Shown: positions 11,761-24,100, counted from the first letter of the stretch. The stretch: 64,000 bases of DNA from Oscarella lobularis (GCF_947507565.1 NC_089177.1:1426001-1490000), one strand, 5' to 3'. Notes: a model not told the origin generated them from the letters alone. Made by a program: numbers and translations.

Positions 11761-12566
11761 TGTGAAGTCACAGATCGGGACTATTCTAAAACAGCAACGC
11801 CCAGTGATGTAAGGTGCTTGCGCAGTCGCGAATTAAGTTCAGATAGAGAACCACCCTGACAACGGCCCAGTAACTCAATTAGCAATTTTCAGCACAGCTT
11901 TACGACATTATACACCAGCATACAATGATTAAATTTATTGTGTATTGTTTGCGATGCTTTTTCATACCAAGAGGGCGCAATAACTTTCTGTTCTAATATG
12001 TAGTCCTTTTCTAATATGGTACCTTCTAAGATGGCAACATTTTAGAACAGGGTCTATTTTAGAACAACCTCTTTTCTGAGTGCATAAGCAGATGAAGACT
12101 CGTGCTAGTCACCGCCTACCGTGAAAGGCCTGCATGCGTGCACGTTGGTACCGAGTCTGTTCTAATAGAGTCCTGTTCTAAAATGGTGCTACCAGGCGGC
12201 GACTAGCATGAGTCTTCATCGGCTTATGCACTCAGAAAAGAGGGGGTTCTAAAATAGACCCTGTTCTAAAATAGTGCCATCTTAGAAGGTACCATCTTAG
12301 AAAAGGACTACATATTAGAACAGAAAGTTATTGCGCCATTTTCACCCTCTTGGTATGAAAAAGCATCGCAAACAATACACAATAAATTTAATCATTGTAT
12401 GCTGGTGTATACTGTCGTAAACCTGTGCTGAAAATTGCTAATTGAGTTACTGGGCCGTTGTCAGGGGTGGTTCTCTATCTTAACTTAATTCGCGACTGCG
12501 CAAGAACCTTACATCACTGGGCGTTGCTGTTCTAGAATAGTCCCGATCTAATATAGTGACATCACA
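11761..12566. mobile_element. Foldback (long inverted repeat) non-autonomous transposon with 5-bp target duplication
   Basis: The 806-bp element starts TGTGAAGTCAC and ends GTGACATCACA, which are inverted repeats of each other with one mismatch. It is bordered by CTTAC on both sides (11756-11760 and 12567-12571). The arms are about 380 bp each, meeting near 12150. Shared blocks include GGGACTATTCTA..., TTAGCAATTTTCAGCACAG and ATACACAATAAATTTAATCA with their reverse complements. Inside the arms the word GTTCTAAAAT or TTCTAATATGG occurs many times, as transposase-binding subterminal repeats often do. There is no coding capacity. The superfamily is not assignable from ends and TSD alone. Confidence 0.85.
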
Positions 12567-12625
12567 CTTACCCTTCCTATCGAAACCGAAACAGAAACAA
12601 AGTCTCCAACAAACCATTTCATTCA
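12567..12625 (+). pseudogene. Stranded 59-bp fragment of the Kelch receptor kinase gene
   Basis: Matches 26304-26362 inside the Kelch kinase exon at about 56 of 59 positions (starts CTTACCCTTCCTATCGAAAC). Its first five bases serve as the right target duplication of the foldback element. Its right edge abuts the HRI pseudogene. It marks a rearrangement breakpoint and is not a functional exon. Confidence 0.9.
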
Positions 12626-14010
12626 AGCTAAACATGTCAGCCTAAAGAGACGATAGAGAAATGACCGTGAAATCCGTGTCGCAATATACTTGGGCATCGT
12701 AGTAGTTGCCTTTGAGTTGATCGGGCGGGGCACACGTCGAGGTTCCAATATGCCAGACGTTGGAGTCACAAATCCGAAAATCTCCTTGAGAAAAAGCATT
12801 AGAGACTCGGATAGAGCAGCCGTTATGCTACTTACCTCCGTCTGTTGATACTGAATCTAGCAAACCACTCTGGCTGCGATTCGGAGTCTTCGAATTCGCT
12901 CTCTTCGACTTCCGAAAAGCGACCGACGCTGCTGCTGCCTTCGAAAAGATGCCGTCCTTGTCCGACGGTTCTTCGAATTGTATTGATTTTTGCCTCGAGA
13001 TTCCTAGACACGGGTTGTTGACTCGAGAAACAGACGACTACACGCGCAATAGTACAGTACAGTGCACTCGCTCTCGCGTTGAATTGCAATGCCACTTCTT
13101 CGACCCACGCAGAGTGATATCGCACGAGATTCCTGGGGTGGTCCAAAGAAGCAAAGATTTTGACCTCTCGCATCATGCACCTATGCAAAATGAAACGTAC
13201 ATAATTATAAAGATGTACAAAAATATTATACTTTTGAAAAAGCGGCGGTTCTGACGTTCTTCAGTCTGATTTTCTTAACGGCGCACTCCTGACGATCTAG
13301 CCTATTGCTCACCTGGCACATACAGTAGATTAGTTAGGCGACAGCAGCGTCGTCAATCGAATATTATTTACACGGTAAACTTTTCCAAAGCCGCCTTTGC
13401 CTATGACACTTAATCGCATAAAATCCTTAGCAAAACGAGAAGACAATCCCAGCGCTGGCATCGCTCATATCTGCCTAGATAAAAGGAAACGTAAGCCATC
13501 GTCTGTACAGATCAATACGACAGACTTTGACCTATTTAGCTTGAGGGGCTTGAGCCACTTCATCCCAGCGCAAGCACTAATCACAGCCTTTCGATCCGGA
13601 TCATCCTATAAAGTGATGATTTTCTAACGAAAGGAGGGAGGATGCCAAGTTCATACACAAACAATTCGAACAGATGACAACAGCTGACGAAGTAGACGAT
13701 CCAAGGAGGTAAGATGTGCCGAAAAGCGTTCACTCTCAGTCATGTGACTCATGTCATGATCTGGATCTCCCTGCACAAAAAGGAGACTGCATAGCTTTAA
13801 TGAATATTTGACGATTGGCTCACGTTTGAGCACCGCATTTTGAGACACGCTAAACGATACGAAACAAAGCATTTCCTTATTGCATAGTCAGTACGTCGTT
13901 TTACTCGCCTTGAAACGCTTTTTGCCTCAGAGACGGGTTTCTGCCCATGATTTCGGCTACAAATTCCCATTGCAGGACGATATGAATTGAAGTCTTTCTG
14001 AAGGGACAGG
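12626..14010 (-). pseudogene. HRI kinase pseudogene with internal deletion
   Basis: Closely matches the HRI gene in two blocks. 12626-12860 corresponds to about 6934-7160 (activation segment side), and 12860-14010 to about 7750-8930 (insert, ATP lysine, glycine loop and N-terminal exons). The part equal to 7160-7750 is missing, which removes the HRD catalytic loop, the DFG exon and neighbours. The kinase C-lobe after the activation segment is also absent, since the left edge joins a Kelch-gene fragment. Small indels are scattered through the rest. It cannot encode an active kinase. Confidence 0.85.
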
Positions 14011-15110
14011 ACTCACTCATTTTGAAGAGTTTTGAGCTCTTTTAACGCGCGCTAGACGATGATCAAACTCTGTCCTTCTCTGATGATGGATCCGTCTCTG
14101 ATCGAACAGAGGAACCGATCGAATCACGGATACAACTATGATATTTGTGATCAAACCATAGATATCGAACATGTATTCACTGTTCAGTGGCGAGGGGAAG
14201 TATCTGATTATATCACTAGATAATGATGGCCCGTTGTTAGCCATCATGTGATCCCCGAACACCCTTAGCACGGTTTCCGATCTCTATTAGTGCCTACAGC
14301 ATGTGCATTATGGGCATCACATTGCCTAACCACACCTTTATCTGCCCGGAAATATGTACTTCTGTTAAAATGGGAATGGGGCACCTAGTTGCTATGCCTT
14401 TACTCCACAGATTTCTGGTGTTCTATTTACATGTGTATATATCAAAAGAGCAATTCACCTGTCGAGTAAAGGTGATACAGAGCTACTCTTCCCTGGCCCC
14501 CCTCGGGTGCATGATCAAGTGGCACGTTATCAGCTCGCAGTTGAGTTTGCGTGCTGCGAGCGAAGCTCGCAGCACGACAAACCCAACGTGCTCCTTTACT
14601 GTGTTCCCTCGATGAGCGTTACTAATAAAGCTCAATTGTTATGTGCCAGTTATGTTTAACAGTAGCCTATGTAATATGCCTACATACGTACTCGTTCCAG
14701 AAAACTTTGTACACAATCCGGGGTTACTATCTATCTACTGTGACGTCACCTTTTTGCTAGCAATTGCGTTCAAAATACGGGAGAGTATGACATCACAATG
14801 ACTGTGATGTCATAAAGGCACCTGTGTGTGTGATTGGCCTAAGTGCGATTGTGACGTCAGGGTATACCGACAGACAGACAGAACCACACTTTCAGATTTT
14901 GCCCGATCACATTTGAGAGCCCCTCCCACCAGGGCGCGCGCGGGCTTTGCCCGCGCGCGCCCTGGTGTTCGGGGAATAATAATGATTCGCCCAATGTGGA
15001 ATTACTATGTACTGTGTATTAATTCTGGATGCCCTTCTCGCCGGCCGGCCAGCCCTGTTTCAAGTTTGCTTTAGACCTACGTGACACGCCTAATCTAATC
15101 AGGCAAACGG
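14011..15110. repeat. Duplicated block upstream of HRI, copy 2, split by a MITE
   Basis: The left part (14011-14212) and right part (14982-15110) together equal the block at 8990-9330. The interruption is the element at 14213-14981. The right part carries TGATTCGCCCAATGTGGAAT and TTCTGGATGCCCTTCTCGCC. Confidence 0.8.
14213..14981. mobile_element. MITE-like element, copy 1 (defined by empty sites)
   Basis: Begins near ACTAGATAATGATGGCCCGT with GATCCCCGAACACCC just inside, and ends with GGTGTTCGGGGAATAAT, so CCCCGAACACC is inverted at the two ends. Paralogous sequence without the insertion is seen at about 9195-9213 and 20668-20690. The element contains an imperfect palindrome at 14550-14576 (CGTGCTGCGAGC, GAA, complement). 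A perfect 19-bp GC-rich hairpin at 14927-14967 sits near its right end. No coding frame. Copy 2 is at 18536-19255. Confidence 0.8.
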
Positions 15111-15247
15111 TTGTACTAATACGGATAACCGAATATTCCGATTAGTCTACTAGATCAGCCACAGCATTGCAACAAGTACAAACCAGAAAAAACAAGAAGC
15201 AAAAGCGCCATCAAACACAAAACATGAAAGAGCGTTCCAACATTGAC

Positions 15248-18200
15248 TCAGACGTAAAAGATCAATGCAAACAAGATAATCAACGTAACAAGAGAAACGT
15301 TGGCGACGCAACCCCTGCCGGTGGGCGCAGCACTGCCGGTGGGCGCAGCACTGTTGGTGGCACTGTCGGTGGGCGCAGCAGTGCAGGGTGCAACAGGTGC
15401 CTGTGTAGGAAGGGCTGTCACACCTTCGGGCAAATGAACGTTCTCGGTTGGCTGAAAAAATACATGTTTCTAATTCTACAGTTCAAGTCATCGACAAAAT
15501 AGCATACTATGATAAGGGCGTCATCAAGACTGGCACATTCTGCTGTTCTATTGGTGATCGACCAAAACTTATCGTAAGCAGCCTGAGCCCCAGGTAAACT
15601 GAGGTTGAAATTTTTGAGGTCACTAATTCTGCCTGAGCCTGGAGCCCAGTTGTTGCTATAAATAGATAAGTAGTATTATAATATATAGAACATGAGTGGA
15701 ACCAACCTGTGCGCCTCCGCTGCTAAATTATTGAGGGAGACGTCAGGAATCTTGCTCTTACAATTGTGGAGGGCCACATCCGGATAATAAGAAATAAATG
15801 CAAGGCAAAGCTCTTCCCCCGGGTTGAGTCCACCCTGTCAAAAAGACGGTTTCAGTCTTCGAGTTTTTAATTAAGGCATAAAAACGCACAAACTTACAAA
15901 GGTGAAGTGAGTCCTATCACTTGTATCATATGTGCACACTGTCTGCAAAATGTCGCCCTGAAAAAGGTTGTTTTTCTATATGAGTGCTTGTTCCTGTAGT
16001 AGTGCAACTTGACTCACCGGAAGAATTTTGGTTGGTTTGATAGGCGCAGCTACGTCCTAAGAGCATGAAATAATAGAAGGTTCATTTGCAGGTACGCTGA
16101 CGCTTCACCTGATATAAAAAATCGTAGTTGTCGTTTCTGTCAATTTCAGGCAACTCAACACCGTTTCGAATGTGCTTGACTTTCATAGCCGTTGCTGCAA
16201 AAAAAATCAAACAGTATCAGATAATATGCCTTCACCTCCTCAGTGTATACTCGTTTCGTGGGCGTGTAAGAGTGTGTTGATGACAGTCACTCCTTCACTT
16301 GGAAGAGCCTAAAAATGAACGTCGATATTGAATCAGTTTTTTCTGTTTTACTATACTTACAGCTGCAGTACAAGTTGATGTGCATATGTTCGTCACAGTT
16401 ATAGCCTTCTTCCCCGGGGCAAGAAGCAACGAATCAGAATGGTCAAAGTGACCAACCGACATTAGAGCCGCTTCGTATTTCCTGCTAGCCGTCGTGTAAT
16501 AAAATCGAATGCCGGAACTATCAACAATGCCTTGAAATACATGAAAACTTTACAATTGCGTCTAGTCCTCATTATCTGTTTCAATTTACCGGTCAGGGTT
16601 TTCGGATTTTCGTACCGAATTTCTAAGACAACTGTAAACAAGTTGCTGTTGCCTCCAAAAGAAACTCCAACGTCTGGCGGATAACGAACACCCTAGGAAT
16701 GCACTGTCTCAGTAATCATACGTGCAATCCTCCTGTGCTATAATTACCTCAGAACCCGCAGCGTATCCCGCTATAGGGACTGCTCCCAAACACTTTGTTA
16801 CGTCTTGCGGAATGGGTGCTGGCCCACAGAGTCCATTATAGCTAGTCAAATTGGTAATATTGCTGCATTTGTAAACGATGATGTGATTGATAATGTTGCC
16901 ACCAGTAGTCTTGATAATGGGATCGTACTGAAATGAAGCAAGAATGTAAATCTGAATAAAGTTATTACATTTAGTCTTAACTTACCCCAACAATTTGAGC
17001 TGCTTTCTTTGGAAAAGTAATAGATTTGCACCAATACAATGTTGGTACAGGAAACGGCCGAATCTAAAAGCGAGTACAGTAGTGTATTTGAGTTACGATT
17101 AAATAAATTTCGAATGAACCATGTCAACGGTCACGTCGAAGCTCTCAACATCATTGGGCAAAGGCGTCTTGCTACTTCCGACTCCTTTGAGCAAATTTAG
17201 AGTCATTGATCCTCTTTTTGTTTGACTATTGTAATTTAGAGACTCTGGTGACACGGGATCGTTTGCGTCATAGAACCACAGCACTCGCGTAGATCCAATC
17301 TGTTCCAGACAAAGGAATAAATACTATTTGTCAATGTGCTAAAGAACTTGCTTCAAGATCTCTGTCTTTCGGTTCACAGGCTCTTATTCGGCGCTGAAAT
17401 TCAAGTGTCGTGACTTGATTCGCCTCAGACGAAGACGTCAAATTAACGTTCTGAATTGGATCAATGGGTAGACGATCACCCATGGCAAATCGATCCTAAC
17501 GTGCAGAAAAATATTAGAAACCACCGGAAAGCTTATTACGTCGTCCTCTGCATCGGTCCTCGACATCTGGACGTCGCCACTAATTTAGTATAGGGTATCT
17601 ACCACCAAAATCCTCATGCCCTTTCATTTAGAGAACAGAATAAACAAAAGAAAAAGCATTTGGTGCAAAAATGTTTAGGCTTCGTCTACTATATAGAAAT
17701 GCAACCGTATCGATCGTCAGTTGTGGGAGCCGGACAGAACCTGACTGTGCTGTTTTGTTTTATACAGCCCTCCAAGGGCCCAAAACGGAGGAAAGTTTTG
17801 AGGACCGGTTTTCTGAAAGATTTAGTTCGCGCACGCGCAGTTTAGCCAGCCTCCAGCCTATTCGGAGACGACCTCTCCGCGCGCTACTGGGCGTGGCGCG
17901 ATCTGCTAATCCACAACATGAATCAAAAATTCGTGGGTACTCAAATGAAAGTTTTTGCTTTTTTCCTCACGTTTAGGCGATAACGACATCCTACCAAGGC
18001 CTCTGGACCTTACCTTAGCCGAAAACATATCGAAGAACACGCCTTTTAATTCTGATTGGCTAATGCTCACTTAACCGCGAGCGTGCGCAGTGAAAGTTTG
18101 TCCTGCTGGCGCGGCGCTGGGTCTTACTGTAGAACGTCGGTTCCTTTGGGATGCGACAGCCAATCACAAAGCGAGCAGTGGCTCCCACTGCTCAATCAGC

Positions 18201-19850
18201 GAACGCGACTAATTATGTGATTAGGACAGCGTAACTCAATTAGCTCGATACAACATCTACACTGTAGCCTCAAGATGGACGTCGAACTCTTTGAGATCGA
18301 GCGCTTGCACCGACAGGCCGCGACTTTTTGCTGGCAGACCAAGATTGCTTTTCGAAGTGTCCCACCCACGTACCCGGCCGCCTACGCTAATTTCACAAAG
18401 GAACCGACGTTCTACAGTAAGTTGCCCAGACCCTCTCCCAGCGAGGCGCCACGCCCAGTAGCGTGCGCGGAGAGGGTCTGTATTGGGCTCAATTTTACCC
18501 AGCGAACCTTATTTAGAACGCATACCATGTAATGAACTAGATAATGATGGCCCGTTGTTGGCCATCATGTGATCCCCGAACACCCTTAGCACGGTGACCA
18601 CTTCTTTACTCTATTAGTGCCTACAGTATGTGCAATTATGGGCATCAGATTGTCTAACCACGGCGTGCTTATATTTATCTGCACGAAAAAATGTACTATT
18701 TGATATGTCATGTGAGGATGACACAGAGCTACCCAACACCTCTGCCCCATCGAGTAATTGTGCATGCAACGTGTCAGGGGAAATTTATCAGCTTGCATGA
18801 CCTGCTGGTTAGCTACCCTCCTTCAGGTGATTGTGTCATGAGGCACATTATCAGCTCGCAGTTGGGTTTGCGTGCTGCGAGCGAAGCTCGCAGCACACAA
18901 ACCCAACATGCTCCTGTACTGGGTTCTCTCGATAATGTGCCCCGTTATATGTACACTTAGTTCTAATATTTATCCGCGGTGATGTGGGTAATGTAAAATG
19001 CATAATCTGCCTGAGCATCTGCCTGTTCCTTCTTGAAAACTTTTGATCGCGATCCGGGGTTCTTATCTACTGTGACGTCACCTTTTTTGTTCAAAATACG
19101 GGAGAGTGTAACATCACAATGACTGTGATGTCATAAAGGCACCTGTGTGTGTGATTGGCCTAAGTGCGATTGTGACATCAGGGTATACCGACAGATCACG
19201 TTTGAGAGCCCCTCCCACCAGGACGCGCGCGGGCTTCGCGCCCTGGTAGGAGGGGAATATGTATTCAAATTTTTATTGCCCACGCCCACACTTAGCGGAT
19301 GGCGGCTACGCCCCCGGCAAAGACCCCCGGCCAGGGCCCCCGGCCGGACCGGTCGCATTTCCTTCCTGCTCCAGCCAGGCCCTTCTTCGGATCTGCATCC
19401 ACTCGGATGCGTAGATAAGATAATGCAGATCACGGAGAAGGGCCGGCTTCATTGGAACGCATACTCAGGAGAGAAGATTGACAACGCCCCCCGCGAATTC
19501 GCACAACAAAGTCGCACTAGAGGTTGCACCGCGGCGCAGAGAATGTCGCAGACTGAGCGTACCTGCAAATAACCTTTGCCGTTCGCTACCCATCCCGTTA
19601 CAACGTCTGAGTTGGGCACATTGCCATCAGGCGATATTCCGAATCCAATCCAGCCAACGGCATTTGCTTGAACAGCAAACGAGGCGACTCCTTCGTCGTG
19701 GTCAACTTTCCAATACAACCAGTAGTTCTGATCTTCATCAAGGCTTGTACTAAAAGAATATTTCACCGCAAGCTCGTTATCTCGAGTCAGAGCACAATCG
19801 GAAAGCTTCAACAAAAAGAAGCACGCGTAAAGAAGACGAATGGCTGCCAT
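15248..19850 (-). CDS. DOMON plus copper type II monooxygenase-like protein, copy A (MOXD1/DBH family)
   Basis: Exon 1 (19850 down to about 19570) starts with ATG, has a signal peptide and a DOMON domain (YWLYWKVDHDEGVASFAVQA, then WIGFGISPDG). Its intron is swollen by inserted elements (17.6-19.5 kb). Later exons from 17500 to 15248 give the DOMON end (VLWFYDANDPVSPESLNYN) and the two Cu2 monooxygenase domains. The tail is Ala/Pro/Thr-rich and ends in a hydrophobic segment (VSLVTLIILFALIFYV), a membrane or GPI anchor. Family enzymes hydroxylate small substrates at two copper sites. Here the CuH histidine pair reads INH instead of HH. The third CuH histidine motif reads EIRYENP instead of EVHYHNP. 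The CuM methionine motif reads EELC instead of EEMC. LHAHATG (the CuM His pair) is kept. A repeated 18-bp unit lengthens the tail relative to copy B. Confidence 0.8.
17811..18533. repeat. Inverted-repeat element inside intron 1 of MOXD-like copy A
   Basis: GACCTCTCCGCG and GCTACTGGGCGTGGCGC near 17868-17903 recur inverted near 18440-18478. The outer parts (TTCTGAAAGATTTAGTTCGC, and CAGCGAACCTTATTTAGAAC near 18500) are joined directly at 23550-23630 in copy B. Copy B therefore holds a near-empty or internally deleted version. The boundaries are approximate. Confidence 0.5.
18536..19255. mobile_element. MITE-like element, copy 2
   Basis: Same left end (ACTAGATAATGATGGCCCGT, then GATCCCCGAACACCC), the same internal palindrome near 18870-18896 and the same GTGACGTCACCTTTTT block as copy 1. 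The right hairpin is eroded (CACCAGGACGCGCGCGGGC, then CGCGCCCTGGTAGG). The equivalent intron of MOXD-like copy B lacks it: around 23628-23680 the flanks run together, so this insertion is younger than the gene duplication or was lost cleanly from B. Confidence 0.75.
19270..19450. repeat. GC-rich foldback segment shared by intron 1 of both MOXD-like genes
   Basis: Contains CACGCCCACAC, GGCGGCTACGCCCCC, AGGCCCTTCTTCGGATC and, inverted, GATCACGGAGAAGGGC. A diverged copy is at about 23650-23830 at the same place in copy B, so it was present before the gene duplicated. Confidence 0.6.
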
Positions 19851-20153
19851 GATATTGTACGCCGGGGAACAATGCCAAGACTGCTTGAGCCCCCGGATGC
19901 GTTGATAAAGGTGAGAGCATAGTTAGTGTATACTATCTATGGTGTCCTGTGGGAGTGCTGCACTTGGGTAACCCTAATATATAAACTAATAGGAATGGCT
20001 GAGCCAACGTATGGTAAACAGTTAGTAAGGCAAAAGAAGCGAGATAGATTAATTAAGAAGAATACATGCTAACAGCTAGATACCGAAACATAAATAAACT
20101 CAGTACCTTGCAGAATAACACCTTACTTTTCAGAACGTTCCGGAACGAAATAC
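19851..20153. other. Upstream flank of MOXD-like copy A
   Basis: AT-rich non-coding flank. Parts near 19855-19990 match 24245-24380 upstream of copy B, and the rest shows nothing recognisable. It may hold the promoter. Confidence 0.4.
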
Positions 20154-20450
20154 TTAGGATAGGTAACTGCTGCTCTGTCTCTTGATCTTAGGCGACTTGA
20201 ACGGATGGCTCCTGAATCCCCGATCCATCTCCTCTTCATTGTTCAATAAACGGGAAAACGACGCTGGGTCACAGAGCCAGCGAAACGCAGTGAGCAAATC
20301 CTGCAACAGCGATGAAGGAAAGGCATTTCTCGACTGCAGTTCACTGAGTTCAGTAACACCTGTTAGACCAGGGATACTAGACAATTGTCTAGTATCCCTG
20401 GTTAGACGAGCTAAAACAAAAAAAGGCGGCATCTCCTTCTTCTGCAGATA
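20154..20450 (-). pseudogene. Remnant of the first HRI exon, third copy
   Basis: The right edge of this stretch (20430-20450, reading GAAGAAGGAGATGCC on the minus strand) matches the start of the HRI first exon at 8940-8963. It continues into the matching upstream block at 20450-20830. The rest of HRI is absent. The reading frame also contains the 32-bp palindromic insertion at 20369-20400. It cannot encode a kinase. Confidence 0.55.
20362..20407. repeat. 32-bp perfect palindrome between two GTTAGAC heptamers
   Basis: Positions 20369-20400 equal their own reverse complement (left half starts CAGGGATACTAGACAA). GTTAGAC stands immediately on both sides (20362-20368 and 20401-20407). The left half shares CA-S-GGAT-W-CTAGA with 5610-5622 and 51166-51178. 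Confidence 0.85.
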
Positions 20451-20830
20451 GCTTCGGGTTATTAGAAGAACTGACTCATTGTATGAGACGACTTGTCGTC
20501 ATCTCGGGACGCAATCGGGGGAAGCAATGCTCATTTTGGCAGAGTTTGGAGTTCGTTTAACGCGCGCTAGCCAGATCAGCGGTGTTCGAACCATAGATGT
20601 ATGAGAGAACCAGAGATCTCTGATCGAATCACACTACGAGAGCGAAAATGTATTCACTTCAGTTGCTAGGTGAAATATCATGATTCGCCTAATGTGGAAT
20701 TACTGTGTACTAATTCTGGATGCCCTTCTACAGGTTTGCTTTAGACCGTACGTGTGCCCAATCAATTGAATTGCAGTTTACTTTGCCGCCTTTCAAGTTG
20801 ACCGTACGTATCATGCCTAATTAAAATAAT
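20450..20830. repeat. Duplicated block upstream of HRI, copy 3
   Basis: Same ordered marker words as 8990-9330 (CTCATTGTATGAGACGACTT, TTAACGCGCGCTAG, ATGATTCGCCTAATGTGGAA, TTCTGGATGCCCTTCT). It lacks the MITE present in copy 2 and leads directly into the 3' flank of MOXD-like copy B. Confidence 0.75.
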
Positions 20831-21142
20831 AGCGTTAGCCTCTCCTACTTACTAGTCCTTTTGACTTGCACTGCAGCTGTCATATAGATGCGTGAAGGTC
20901 GTACTCTTGACTGCTGACTAGAATATTTTCCCCAGAGTAACCTTGAATATAATCCTTTCCGGAGAAGCTGTTTCCTGTCTTGTTCTGAAGGTTGCCTACC
21001 TAATATCAGGCAAACGGTTGTACTAATAACACGGATTTGTCTACTAAATCAGCAACAGCATTGCAACAAGTACAAACCAGAAAAAAACAAGAAACAAAAG
21101 CGCCATCAAACACAAAACATGAAAGAGCGTTCCAACATTGAC

Positions 21143-24100
21143 TCAGACGTAAAAGATCAATGCAAACAAGACAATCAACGTAACAAGAGAAACGTTGGCA
21201 ACGCAACCCCTGCCGGTGGGCGCAGCAGTGCAGGGTGCAACAGGTGCCTGTGTAGGAAGGGCTGTCACGCCTTCGGGCAAATGAACGTTCTCGGTTGGCT
21301 GAAAAAATACATGTTTCTAATTCTACAGCTCAAGTAATAGACGAAATAGCATACTATGATAAGGGCGTCATCAAGACTGGCGCATTCTGCTGTTCTATTG
21401 GTGATCGACCAAAACTTATCGTAGGCAGCCTGAGCCCCAGGTAAACTGAGGTTGAAATTTTTGAGGTCACTAATTCTGCCCGAGCCCGGAGCCCAGTTGT
21501 TGCTATAAATAGATAAGCAGTATAATAATATATAGAACATAAGTGGAACCAACCTGTGCGCCTCCGCTGCTAAATTATTGAGGTAAACGTTCGGAATCTT
21601 GCTCTTACAGTTGTGGAGGGCCACATCCGGATAATAAGAAATAAATGCAAGGCAAAGCTCTTCTCCCGGGTTGAGTCCACCCTGTCGAAAAGAAGTTTTC
21701 GGTTTTTGAGTTTTTTGAGGCATAAAACGCAAACGTACAAAGGTGAACTGAGTCCGACCACTTGTATCATATGTGCACACTGTCAACAGAGTGTCGCCCT
21801 GAAAAATTTTTTTTGCTAATAGTACTCCTGTAGTGAGACTTGTACTCACAGGAAGAATTTTGGTTGGTTTGATAGGCGCGTTTGTTGCCTACGAGCATAA
21901 AATAATATACCGGTGAGGTTCATTTGCAGGTACGCATACGCTTCACCTGATATGCAAAGTCGTAGTTGTCGTTTCTGTCAATTTCAGGCAACTCAACACC
22001 GTTTCGAATGTGCCTGACTTTCACAGCCGTTGCTGCACAAAAAATAAACAATAACAGATAATATGCCTTCCCCTCAGTGTATACCCGTTGCGTGGGCGTG
22101 TAAGAGTGTGCCGATGACAGTCACTCCTTCACTTGGAATAGTCTAGTAATGAACGTCGATAATAAAAATCAGTTTTTTCTGTTTTACTATACTTACAGCT
22201 GCAGTACAAGTCGATGTGCATATGTTTGTCACAGTTATAGCCTTCTCTCCCGGGGCAAGAAGCAACGCATCAGAATGGTCAAAGTGACCAACCGACATAA
22301 GAGCCGCTTCGTATTTCCTGCTAGCCGTCGTGTAATAAAATCGAATGCCGGAACTATCGAAAATGCCTTGAAATACATGAAGAATTTACAATTGCGTCTA
22401 GTCCTCATTATCTGTTTCAATTTACCGGTCAGAGTATTCGGATTTTCGTACCGAATTTCTATTACAACTGTAAACAAGTTGCTGCTGCCTCCAAAAGAAA
22501 GTCCAACGTCTGGCGGATAACGAACACCCTAGGAATGCACTGTCTCAGTAATCATACGTGCAATCCTCCTGTGCTATAATTACCTCAGAACCCGAAGCGT
22601 ATCCCGCTATAGGGACTGCTCCCAAACACTTTGATACGTCTTGCGGAATGGGTGCTGGCCCACAAAGTCCATCATAGCTAGTCAAATTGGTAATATTGCT
22701 GCATTCGTAAATAATGAGGTGATCGACAATGATGCCACCGGTAGTATTGATAATTGGATCGTACTGAAATGAAGCAAGAATGTAAATCTGAATAACGTCA
22801 TTACATTCAGTCTAACTTACCCCAACAATTTGAGCCGCTTTCTTTGGAAAAGTAATAGATTTGCACCAATACGATGTTGGTACAGGAGGCGGCTGAATCT
22901 AAAAGTGAGTATAGTAGTACTTGCGTTACGGATTAAATAAATTTCGACAGAACCATGTTAACAGTCACGTCAAAGCTCTGAACATCATTGGGCAAAGGCG
23001 TCTTGCTACTTCCGACTCCTTTAAGCAAATTTAGAGTTATTGATCCTCTTTTTGTTTGACTATTGTAATTTAGAGACTCTGGTGACACGGGATCGTTTGC
23101 GTCATAGAACCACAGCACTCGCGTAGATCCAATCTGTTCCAGACAACGAAATCAAATAAATAGTATTTGTGCTATAGCACTTGCTTCAAGATCTCTGTCT
23201 TTCGGTTCACAGGCTCTTATTCGGCGCCGAAATTCAAGTGTCGTGACTTGATTCGCCTCAGACGAAGACGTCAAATTAACATTCTGGATAGCATCGATGG
23301 GTAGACGATCACTCATAGCAAATCGATCCTAACAGTGCAGAAAAATAGATACATCTCTGCAGCCTTCCAAGAGATGTGCCCAGAAAAGAGTTTTATTTAG
23401 TACGGGGCGTCGTAATTTAATTAACTACAGCAATTGCATCGAACGTAGACTACCGACTCATGTATAGAAGCCCCCCCCCCCACAGACTCTCCCAGAGCAA
23501 GTGCCCCGGAAGTGCTCGGGAGAGTCTTGGATCGTCGGCGGCCGTGGTTTTCTGAAGATTTAGTTTGCGCACGCGTACTTTAGCCAGCCACCAGCCCATT
23601 GGACTCAGCGAACTTTATTTAGAAAGGCATATAATGAAATACGTGATGGAATTTTAAATGACCACGCCCACACACTGTTGGCGGCTGCCGCCCCCAGACC
23701 CCAAATGACCGATATTTCCTTCCCACGGGCCTGCGCCAGCAGGGCCCTTCTTCGTGATCGCGGATTATGAATCCGCTCAGATATCTGGCATAGATAGATA
23801 TGCTGATCACGGAGAAGGGCGCGGCCGGGCTTCATATGCATGCGAACGACAACGCACCGCCGCGAAGTCGCACTACAAAGTTGCACTAGAGAGGTTATGT
23901 CGCAGTTGGTCGCAGACTAGGCGTTCTCTAAACTCGGCCAGGTCTGAGCGTACCTGCAAGTAACCTTTGCCGTTCGCTACCCATCCCGTTACGACGTCTG
24001 AGTTGGGCACATTGCCATCAGGGGATATTCCGAATCCAATCCAGCCGACGGCATTCGCTTGAACAGCAAACGAGGCGACTCCTTCGTCGTGGTCAACTTT

